9,424 nucleotides of DNA, from positions 1 through 9,424 of the forward strand of contig JBIKRF010000091.1 in assembly GCA_044349305.1 (NCBI GenBank), written 5' to 3'. This stretch comes from CAIZGX01 sp044349305 (GTDB lineage Bacteria > Bacteroidota > Bacteroidia > Flavobacteriales_D > Sanyastnellaceae). Below the pieces are notes generated by a model. The model did no database searches. It was not told the DNA's origin and saw only the letters and a program-made list of their open reading frames with translations. This document shows, in pieces, positions 1 through 5,896 of this stretch; position 1 is the first letter of the stretch, and each line of letters begins with the position of its first letter. A program made the translations under genes and the position numbers.

Positions 1-1103
1 CAGGACCCACGAGTATTTCTCCGGGGTTTTCAGGTTTCTTCAAGGTTGGAATTTCAGATTTAATGGAAGATTATAAATTAACTGCAGGAGTTCGTTTAGC
101 TGCGGATTTCGACAACAGTGATTTCGGATTGTCCTTTGAAAATTTAAAAGAACGCTGGGACAAGAAAATTTCTTTGCAGCGTCAAGGTCAGGAATTTGTG
201 CAAGATTTCGTTGCTTTCCGCGTGCAGACGTATAACTTAACTCATGAGTGGAAATATCCGTTTACAGAAACAAGCGCGATAAAACTTACTGCTATCGGTC
301 GTAACGATCGTCTGGTTGTCTTGTCAACAGATCCTTTTACGGCATCATTTAAAAATCAGAACGAGTGGAATGTTGGTGGAAAGGCGGAATACATTTTTGA
401 TAATACCTATTTAAAGGGATTGAATTACAGAACAGGAACGCGATTTAAAACGTGGGGCGAGCATTTTAGACAACCCACTAAATTGAAGGAGCCAAATTCG
501 ATTTATATCGTGGGTTTTGACTTCCGTCACTATCTGCCGATACATCGCGATTTGACATTTGCCTTTCGCTTAAGCGGTAGCAGTTCATTCGGAGATTATA
601 AAGTAGTCAATTACCTCGGAGGAGTAGACAATTGGTTGGGACAAAAAATAGATAATTCGGTATTGGTTTCTCAAACCCAGGGTTATACGTTTCAAGCATT
701 CGCTGGACCTATGAGAGGGTTCTACGTTAATGCGCGAAACGGTAATAATTTCCTTTTAAGCAATTCAGAATTACGGTTACCAATATTCAGATATTTAAGT
801 AACAGATCCATTAAATCAGACTTCGCGGATAATTTTCAGGTAATCGGATTCTTTGACATAGGAAGCGCTTGGACAGGTAAAAGTCCTTATGACGATGCCA
901 ATGATTTTAATACGATTACCGTCTCTCAGAATCCGGTTACAGTAGAGTTAATGAGTAACAAGGAACCTATTATTTACGGTTACGGATTTGGATTGAGGTC
1001 GAAAGTATTAGGATATTACTTGCGTGCAGATTGGGCATGGGGAGTAGACGACCACATGGTAATGCCACGAGTTTTTTACTTGTCGTTAAATCTCGACTTT
1101 TGA
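1..1103 (+). CDS. C-terminal part of a Bacteroidota outer-membrane beta-barrel protein (PD40/TolB-like family), 5' truncated by the window edge
   Basis: The frame is open from base 3 with no stop, so the Met at 63 is probably internal. Twenty more residues precede it, including FSGFFKVGISDLMEDYKL. About 366 residues are visible. The GFFKVGISDL-EDY stretch followed by LSFENLKERWDKK resembles, from memory, the C-terminal half of large Bacteroidota proteins that carry a TolB/PD40-like beta-propeller before a surface-antigen-type barrel. If so, the propeller lies upstream of the window. The visible part is rich in alternating polar and aromatic strands. It has a late FFDIGSAW segment typical of BamA-like barrels, then GYGFGLRSKVLGYYLRADWAWG, and ends in LSLNLDF, a C-terminal Phe as expected for a BAM insertion signal. 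Location in the outer membrane is well supported; substrate and exact role are unknown. No hairpin follows the TGA, which directly abuts the stop of the convergent gene. Confidence 0.72.
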   Translation, partial: GPTSISPGFSGFFKVGISDLMEDYKLTAGVRLAADFDNSDFGLSFENLKERWDKKISLQRQGQEFVQDFVAFRVQTYNLTHEWKYPFTETSAIKLTAIGRNDRLVVLSTDPFTASFKNQNEWNVGGKAEYIFDNTYLKGLNYRTGTRFKTWGEHFRQPTKLKEPNSIYIVGFDFRHYLPIHRDLTFAFRLSGSSSFGDYKVVNYLGGVDNWLGQKIDNSVLVSQTQGYTFQAFAGPMRGFYVNARNGNNFLLSNSELRLPIFRYLSNRSIKSDFADNFQVIGFFDIGSAWTGKSPYDDANDFNTITVSQNPVTVELMSNKEPIIYGYGFGLRSKVLGYYLRADWAWGVDDHMVMPRVFYLSLNLDF

Positions 1104-2129
1104 TTATTTCAAATTCCAAACAGTATACGCCAATGTGTGGCCAACTGCTTTAAGCGTAGGTTTGCTAATCACACTCATGTTGTCTGAATGCGTGTGATGC
1201 GAGCTTCCGAATTCAAACTGTGTTCCCATGTAATTAGGACGCATGTCTACAATATCTAGCGCGGGAACATTTGCTTGTATCATGAAGACATGGTCGTCGA
1301 TAATTCCAGCAGTTTCTTCGTTTTGAAAATACTCACCATACCCCAATTTTGCTGCATTTCCCCAAATGCGGTTTACAGCATTTCCTGCCGACTGCATGGA
1401 ATAACCTTCTTTGTTAAAGCGAGCTCCTTCAGCCCCAACCATATCTAAAAGAACGGCGTAGCGCATGGTACGTTGTGGCTTTTGATTCGCCCACAATTGA
1501 GAACCCAAGCACCACGATAACGCATCGTTTTCCCCGTCTGGTGCCCACTCGGGTTTTCCTCCGTCTTCACTGTCAAATAGAATGAAGTCTATTCCAATAT
1601 CAGCAGGTAAATCTTTTGAAATGCGGGCCAACTCAAGTAAAACACCAACACCACTGGCTCCGTCATTCGCGCCATCTATGGGTTGCTTGTGCTTGCTAGC
1701 ATCAGGATCTTTATCTGCGTAGGGTCTGCTGTCCCAATGAGCTGCTAAGACAATACGCTTCGTTGCACCCGAATGAACCGAAGCAATAATATTCCGCACG
1801 GGGGTAGTTCCTCCTTCCCAATTGGGCATGGATCCTACTTGCTCCTTAACCGTGCAATTGTAACTCTTGAATTTTTGAATGAGCCAATTTCCGCAAGCTG
1901 CGTGATTCGCATTTCCAGGAACGCGCGGACCAAAATCGACTTGCTTTTGAATGAAGGCATAACAACTATCGGTCATGAAATCGGCAGGTTCCAATACTGC
2001 ACCACTTTCGGTTGTATTGTTTTCCGCACTCTTCGATTTCTTAAAATACTTTTCCAAAGTCACGAACAGAAAACTGCCCACGAACAAAACAATTAGCACA
2101 ATGGCTATGATCTTTTTATTATTTCTCAT
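1104..2129 (-). CDS. M28-family metalloenzyme, probable type II (animal-like) glutaminyl-peptide cyclotransferase, membrane anchored
   Basis: This 341-residue protein is predicted to convert N-terminal Gln to pyroglutamate on exported proteins. Residues 6-24 are hydrophobic after MRNNKK and there is no lipobox Cys, so it is a signal anchor or signal peptide placing the enzyme in the periplasm. The M28 fold motifs run in order: AAHWDSRP (129-136), GANDGASGVGVLLELAR (153-169), LFDSEDGG (184-191), WCLGSQLWA (206-214), LLDMVG (227-232), IDDHVF (277-282) and HHTHSDN (311-317). By alignment from memory with human QC, the zinc ligands would be D156, D189 and H312, the catalytic acid E188, and D229 and D279 the conserved active-site Asp pair. 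A single zinc site fits a cyclase better than a two-zinc aminopeptidase, but an M28 peptidase cannot be excluded. The Trp before the zinc His in human QC is His311 here. The start lies inside the end of cysS (11-nt overlap), so translation is probably coupled. Confidence 0.8.
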   Translation of the reverse strand: MRNNKKIIAIVLIVLFVGSFLFVTLEKYFKKSKSAENNTTESGAVLEPADFMTDSCYAFIQKQVDFGPRVPGNANHAACGNWLIQKFKSYNCTVKEQVGSMPNWEGGTTPVRNIIASVHSGATKRIVLAAHWDSRPYADKDPDASKHKQPIDGANDGASGVGVLLELARISKDLPADIGIDFILFDSEDGGKPEWAPDGENDALSWCLGSQLWANQKPQRTMRYAVLLDMVGAEGARFNKEGYSMQSAGNAVNRIWGNAAKLGYGEYFQNEETAGIIDDHVFMIQANVPALDIVDMRPNYMGTQFEFGSSHHTHSDNMSVISKPTLKAVGHTLAYTVWNLK

Positions 2130-3585
2130 GGGTCCAGGTTGTTCCTTCTTTTGAATCTTGAAGTTGAATGTTAATGGCTTTTAGTTCGTCGCGAATTAAA
2201 TCAGATGTTGCGAAATCTTTCTTTCCTTTTGCTTCAGCGCGCAAGCGAATGATTACCTGCATTAGGTCATTCGAAATATCATTCGAAGCACCGCTCACTT
2301 CAGCCTGCAAGCCAAGTACCTCAAATACGAATCCCTTTACTAATTTCTGTAAGCGCTCAATATCGGTTTGCGTAAGTTGAATTTTGTTATCTAAGCATGA
2401 GTTAATCACCTTCACGGCTTCGAACAAATGCGAGATAAGAATAGGAGTGTTGAAATCGTCGCTCATAGCTTCGAAGCAATTCTTTTCCAACGCGGCAATA
2501 TCATAGCTGCTCGAATCGCTGGCAATTAATGCATCAACTTTTTCTACAGCGATCATTAATCGTTCAAATCCCTTTTCAGCGGCCTTCAATGCTTCATTGC
2601 TGAAATCTAACGTGCTTCTGTAATGCGCTTGCTGCATGAAGAAGCGAACGACCATTGGTGAAAATCCTTTTTCTAAAAGCGTGTGTGTTCCAGAAAATAA
2701 TTCATGGGGAAGGAAAGAATTTCCTAACGACTTCGACATCTTCTGTCCGTTTACGGTAAGCATGTTTGCATGCATCCAATAGCGTACAGGTGCCTTTCCG
2801 CAGCATGCAGAATTTTGTGCAACTTCAGATTCGTGGTGCGGGAATTTCAAATCCATTCCACCACCGTGAATATCGAATTCTTCACCCAAATATTTCGTGC
2901 TCATCGCAGAACACTCCAAATGCCAACCTGGAAATCCTTCACCCCAAGGTGAAGACCAACGCATGATGTGTTCGGGTGAAGCCGCTTTCCACAAAGCAAA
3001 ATCGGCGAAGAAATGCTTCTCTTCTTGTCCGTCTAACTCACGCGTGTTTTCAAGTAATTCGTCTACATTCCTTCCGCTTAATTCACCGTAAGGAAAAACG
3101 TCTTTGTATTTTTTTACATCGAAGTAAACACTTCCATTCACTTCGTAGGCATATCCATTCTTAATGATCTCTTCAATCATGGCAATCTGTTCCATGATGT
3201 GACCGGTAGCGCTTGGTTCAATGCTCGGCGGATGGTTGTTGAATTCACGCATCATGTCGTGGAAATACGTGGTGTATTTCTGCACGATTTCCATGGGTTC
3301 AACTTGCTCCAATTTCGCTTGTGCGCCAATGCGATCTACGCCTTCATCGAACTCAGTCGTAATGTGTCCAACATCGGTTATGTTTCGCACATAACGAACT
3401 TTGTATCCGAGAAAAGTGAGGTAGCGATAAACGGTGTCGAAGGTGACGAATGTTCTGCAATTCCCCAAGTGTGCAAAATTGTAAACAGTAGGACCACACA
3501 CATACATTCCAACGAATTGTTTGTGAAGGGGAGTGAACTTTTCTTTCGTTCGCGTAAGACTATTGTAAATGAACAAATCAACCAT
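2119..3585 (-). CDS. cysS: Cysteine--tRNA ligase (CysRS)
   Basis: Cytoplasmic class I aminoacyl-tRNA synthetase that charges tRNA-Cys with cysteine using ATP. Numbered from the ATG at 3585 it has 488 residues, somewhat longer than the 461 of E. coli. Visible landmarks: MYVCGPTVYNFAHLGN with zinc ligand C30 and the HIGH-type HLGN at 39-42; GWHLECSAMS with zinc ligand C225; FPHHESEVAQ with H250 and E254 completing the zinc site; and KMSKS at 282-286 followed by LGN. The C-terminal DALR-like helical region is present, with DDFNTPI near 376-382. An in-frame TTG at 3606 would add seven residues (MSSFLCT), but the family normally begins just before the LFIYNSLTRTKE segment, so ATG 3585 is preferred. 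No Shine-Dalgarno sequence is visible. It is followed by the cyclase gene with an 11-nt overlap, so it is the first gene of a likely two-gene operon. Confidence 0.97.
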   Translation of the reverse strand: MVDLFIYNSLTRTKEKFTPLHKQFVGMYVCGPTVYNFAHLGNCRTFVTFDTVYRYLTFLGYKVRYVRNITDVGHITTEFDEGVDRIGAQAKLEQVEPMEIVQKYTTYFHDMMREFNNHPPSIEPSATGHIMEQIAMIEEIIKNGYAYEVNGSVYFDVKKYKDVFPYGELSGRNVDELLENTRELDGQEEKHFFADFALWKAASPEHIMRWSSPWGEGFPGWHLECSAMSTKYLGEEFDIHGGGMDLKFPHHESEVAQNSACCGKAPVRYWMHANMLTVNGQKMSKSLGNSFLPHELFSGTHTLLEKGFSPMVVRFFMQQAHYRSTLDFSNEALKAAEKGFERLMIAVEKVDALIASDSSSYDIAALEKNCFEAMSDDFNTPILISHLFEAVKVINSCLDNKIQLTQTDIERLQKLVKGFVFEVLGLQAEVSGASNDISNDLMQVIIRLRAEAKGKKDFATSDLIRDELKAINIQLQDSKEGTTWTHEK

Positions 3586-3601
3586 AGTGCAAAGAAACGA
3601 A

Positions 3602-3609
3602 GACAAATA
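3602..3609 (-). promoter_or_regulatory. Possible -7 element for cysS, overlapping the terminator U tract
   Basis: The minus strand reads TTTATTTG, matching five of the six fixed positions of the Bacteroidota -7 consensus TAnnTTTG, 16 nt before the cysS ATG. No TTG is found at the usual distance upstream, because that space is the terminator hairpin. The match may be a by-product of the U-rich terminator tail. It is listed because cysS needs a promoter and little other sequence is available. Confidence 0.25.
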
Positions 3610-3637
3610 AAAAAAGCCTCATTCATTGAGGCTTTTT
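3609..3637 (-). terminator. Rho-independent terminator of the threonine dehydrogenase gene
   Basis: A perfect 10-bp stem (AAAAAGCCTC at 3611-3620 pairing with GAGGCTTTTT at 3628-3637) encloses a 7-nt loop. Read on the minus strand it begins 19 nt after the dehydrogenase stop and is followed by seven U residues (3609-3615 as A on the plus strand). The U tract ends about 23 nt before the cysS ATG. It should separate the two minus-strand genes into different transcripts unless it is leaky. Confidence 0.9.
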
Positions 3638-3656
3638 ATGAGTGTATTGTATGCGG

Positions 3657-4610
3657 TTATGAAACTTTCTTTGCTATTTCTTCCAACATGGTTGAAACTA
3701 AACGCGGCATGGGGTATTCAATCTCCCAACCCCAGTCGTTCTTCGCTGAAGAATCATCAATACTGTTCGGCCATGAATCGGCTAATCCTTGACGAAAATC
3801 GGGTGCGTAGCTTATTTCAAATCCGGGTAAATGTTTTTGAATTTCTTCAGCCAATTGTTTCGGTGTGAAGCTTATTCCTGCAAGGTTATATGAGCTACGA
3901 ATTTTAATTTTCTCGGCATCAGATTCCATCAATTGAATGGTAGCGCGAATGGCATCTTCCATCATCATCATCGGTAATTCGGTGTTTTCTGAAAGGAAGG
4001 AAGTGTATTTGTTTTGTTTCAACGCAGAATAAAAAATATCTACCGCGTAATCTGTTGTTCCTCCGCCCGGAGCAGAGCGGTGTCCAATTAAACCTGGGTA
4101 GCGAAGACTGCGAACGTCAACGCCGTATTTCATGAAGTAATACTCGCACCATCTTTCTCCCGCCAACTTAGATATTCCGTAAACCGATGTCGGTTCCATT
4201 ATTGTGGTTTGCGCAGTTTGATCGGCCGGAGTAGTTGGTCCGAATGCAGCAATGGAACTTGGCCAAAACAAACGGAACTTAAATTCTTTCGCAAGCTCAA
4301 GAATATTCAAGAGTCCTTCCATATTTAACTTCCAAGCATACATCGGATTTTTTTCTCCAGTAGCACTCAACAAAGCAGCCAACTGATAAACTTCTGTTAC
4401 GGCATGCTCTTGCACACAAGTGCGCAGTGCTTCGGCTTCTAGCACGTTCAACTGAACATAAGGTCCATCCTCTGAAGAAACACTTTCCACAGGTTGAATG
4501 TCGGCGCCAATAACATTCTTTTGTCCCAACTTCGAACGAAGGGTCATTACAAGCTCAATGCCTATTTGCCCTCTGCATCCAATAACCAACGCTTTTCTAT
4601 TCGTGCTCAT
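3657..4610 (-). CDS. tdh: SDR-type NAD-dependent L-threonine 3-dehydrogenase (UDP-galactose-epimerase-like)
   Basis: Predicted to oxidise L-threonine to 2-amino-3-ketobutyrate with NAD+, the first step of threonine breakdown to glycine and acetyl-CoA, in the cytoplasm. The 317 residues form an extended short-chain dehydrogenase: Rossmann motif GCRGQIG (11-17); acidic D37 in IGADI, favouring NAD over NADP; QLAALLSATGE (76-86); active-site serines at WPSSIAAFG (116-124); and catalytic Y144 and K148 in SVYGISKLAGERW. The segments RYPGLIG, PGGGTTDYAVDIF, SSYNLAGISFTP and DFRQGLADSWPNSIDDS are hallmarks I recognise from the Flavobacterium threonine dehydrogenases of this type, which are unrelated to the zinc-dependent E. 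coli Tdh. A run of four Met (214-217) sits in the LPMMMMEDA segment. The 2-amino-3-ketobutyrate ligase partner (Kbl) is not in the window. The gene is probably a single-gene transcript with its own promoter and terminator. Confidence 0.88.
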   Translation of the reverse strand: MSTNRKALVIGCRGQIGIELVMTLRSKLGQKNVIGADIQPVESVSSEDGPYVQLNVLEAEALRTCVQEHAVTEVYQLAALLSATGEKNPMYAWKLNMEGLLNILELAKEFKFRLFWPSSIAAFGPTTPADQTAQTTIMEPTSVYGISKLAGERWCEYYFMKYGVDVRSLRYPGLIGHRSAPGGGTTDYAVDIFYSALKQNKYTSFLSENTELPMMMMEDAIRATIQLMESDAEKIKIRSSYNLAGISFTPKQLAEEIQKHLPGFEISYAPDFRQGLADSWPNSIDDSSAKNDWGWEIEYPMPRLVSTMLEEIAKKVS

Positions 4611-4626
4611 ATGTAAAAAATGTTTT

Positions 4627-4655
4627 CAAAAATAGGTATTTTCGCGCCATGGCAA
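4627..4655 (-). promoter_or_regulatory. Bacteroidota-type promoter of the threonine dehydrogenase gene
   Basis: On the minus strand TATTTTTG (4627-4634) matches TAnnTTTG at every fixed position. A TTG (4653-4655) lies 18 nt upstream, within the spacing described for Flavobacterium promoters. The -7 element ends 16 nt before the ATG at 4610, implying a short leader. The -33 element lies inside the first codons of the divergent queA. Confidence 0.6.
4637..4644 (+). promoter_or_regulatory. Weak candidate -7 element for queA
   Basis: TATTTTCG matches five of six fixed positions of TAnnTTTG on the plus strand, but no TTG is present at a suitable distance upstream. It ends only 4 nt before the queA ATG, so the transcript would be essentially leaderless. 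The true promoter could instead lie further upstream, inside the dehydrogenase gene. Confidence 0.3.
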
Positions 4656-5845
4656 TTCCTCAAATTGAAATAGAAGATTTCAATTATTCACTTCCCGAAG
4701 AGCGCATTCGAGTTATTCCGCTGGAAGACCGAGCTGCTGCTAAATTGTTGGTCTTTGAAAACGGAGAAATTACGGATACCGTTTTTTCGAATTTACCCAA
4801 CCTTCTTCAGCCAGGAGATTTGCTTGTGTTCAACAATTCGAAAGTCATTCCGGCACGCATAATTTTTCAGAAAGAGTCGGGTGCCTTCATAGAAATCATG
4901 TGCCTCGCGCCCTTCGGAATCTCATACACCGAGGCCTTTTCGGCACACGATAGCGTTTCCTTCACCGCATACATCGGAAATTCAAAACGTTGGAAAGAAG
5001 GAAAATTAGAATTGAAAATCAATTGGAACAATTCCACCGAAAGCGTCTTCATCGAAAGAAAAGGAATTGAGAAAGATGCCTTCATCGTAGAATTCTCCTG
5101 GAACTTCAACGCTGTCTTCTCTGAAGTCATTGAGGCAATCGGACAAGTGCCATTGCCACCGTACTTCCAACGCAAGCCAGTGGCCAACGATGTTGGCAGA
5201 TATCAGACCGTCTTCGCAAAAACCGAAGGGTCCGTTGCCGCGCCCACCGCCGGTCTGCATTACACCGAAGGTGTTCTTTCAGCCTTGAAAGAAAACGGTG
5301 TGAATCAAACACAAGTGTGTCTGCACGTCGGAGCAGGTACCTTCAAACCCGTGAGTTCCGAGCGCATCGAAGACCATGAAATGCATGCCGAGTTTTTAGA
5401 AGTAACCAAAGCATGTATTCACGCAATTCTGAATTGTAAGGGAAGAATCATTGCCGCAGGTACAACGTCCATGCGAACTTTAGAAAGTTTGTACTGGCTT
5501 GGCGTTCGTGTTATAGAAGGCAAAGAAGCCCATGTGGTTGATCAGTGGGAACCTTACTTCTCTTCCGCGAGATATTCGAAGGTAGAGGCCTTAACGGCGC
5601 TCTTGGATTATCTAGATTCTACCAACAGAGATTCCATTTGCGCCACTTCAAGCATTTGTATCGCGCCCGGATATTCATTCAAGATTTGCTCTGGCCTCCA
5701 AACCAATTACCATCAGCCTAAAAGCACTTTGTTGTTGCTCATTGCAGCAACTATTGGTGAAGAGTGGAAGCGCATATATAACCACGCTTTGGAACAAGAA
5801 TACATGTTCTTAAGCTACGGCGATACAATGTTACTCTGGTTCTAG
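4649..5845 (+). CDS. queA: S-adenosylmethionine:tRNA ribosyltransferase-isomerase, long variant
   Basis: QueA transfers and isomerises the ribosyl group of S-adenosylmethionine onto 7-aminomethyl-7-deazaguanine in tRNA, giving epoxyqueuosine in the wobble position of GUN anticodons. The 398 residues carry the family blocks in order: PGDLLVFNNSKVIPARI (55-71), GQVPLPPYF (165-173), RYQTVFAKTEGSVAAPTAGL (184-203), LHVGAGTFKPV (225-235), EDHEMHAE (241-248), AAGTTSMRTLES (269-280), TNYHQPKSTLLLLIAA (352-367) and FLSYGDTMLL (387-396). It is longer than E. coli QueA by some 40-50 residues, mostly in a segment at about 283-333 between the GTTSMRTLES block and APGYSFK. The N-terminal IPLEDRAAAKLL also departs from the usual YP-x2-R-x-SRLL form. 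The core looks intact, so activity is likely. It could be a Bacteroidota paralogue with a shifted substrate rather than the organism's only QueA. The ATG at 4649 gives the expected short lead-in; no Shine-Dalgarno is seen. It is monocistronic between a divergent gene and a terminator. Confidence 0.9.
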   Translation: MAIPQIEIEDFNYSLPEERIRVIPLEDRAAAKLLVFENGEITDTVFSNLPNLLQPGDLLVFNNSKVIPARIIFQKESGAFIEIMCLAPFGISYTEAFSAHDSVSFTAYIGNSKRWKEGKLELKINWNNSTESVFIERKGIEKDAFIVEFSWNFNAVFSEVIEAIGQVPLPPYFQRKPVANDVGRYQTVFAKTEGSVAAPTAGLHYTEGVLSALKENGVNQTQVCLHVGAGTFKPVSSERIEDHEMHAEFLEVTKACIHAILNCKGRIIAAGTTSMRTLESLYWLGVRVIEGKEAHVVDQWEPYFSSARYSKVEALTALLDYLDSTNRDSICATSSICIAPGYSFKICSGLQTNYHQPKSTLLLLIAATIGEEWKRIYNHALEQEYMFLSYGDTMLLWF

Positions 5846-5852
5846 AAAATGA

Positions 5853-5876
5853 AAAAGGATGCCGAAGCATCCTTTT
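5853..5876. terminator. Bidirectional Rho-independent terminator between queA and ppiD
   Basis: A perfect 10-bp stem, AAAAGGATGC (5853-5862) with GCATCCTTTT (5867-5876), closes a 4-nt loop and lies between the convergent stops at 5845 and 5897. Read as minus-strand RNA the loop is UUCG closed by C-G, the extra-stable cUUCGg tetraloop, followed by UUUUUC. Read on the plus strand the loop is CGAA followed by UUUU. It should work in both directions, apparently better for ppiD. Confidence 0.92.
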
Positions 5877-5896
5877 AATTATCAAGATTTTTAAAA

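Noticed and set aside
63..65. ATG at 63 as the true start of the first gene
   Set aside because: The frame is open to the window edge and the 20 residues before it (with GFSGFFKVGISDL) match the style of the family, so the Met is internal.
1773..2096. A 107-codon open frame antisense to the cyclase gene
   Set aside because: It lies entirely opposite a conserved M28 gene, and its product has no recognisable features; shadow frame.
3586..3606. Upstream TTG start for cysS adding MSSFLCT
   Set aside because: The extension runs toward the terminator U tract and has no family support; the ATG at 3585 gives the standard N-terminus.
3199..3792. A 197-codon open frame on the plus strand, antisense to the start of cysS and the end of the dehydrogenase
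   Set aside because: It crosses the terminator hairpin and two well-supported genes, its translation resembles no family and has no domain-like pattern; it is a shadow of the coding strand.
3955..3975. Repeated ATC triplets as a simple-sequence repeat
   Set aside because: It encodes the four Met codons in the LPMMMMEDA segment of the dehydrogenase; four units are too few to call a phase-variable tract.
4867..5312. Several overlapping minus-strand open frames inside queA
   Set aside because: All are opposite the highly conserved QueA core, overlap each other in different frames and lack any family signal.
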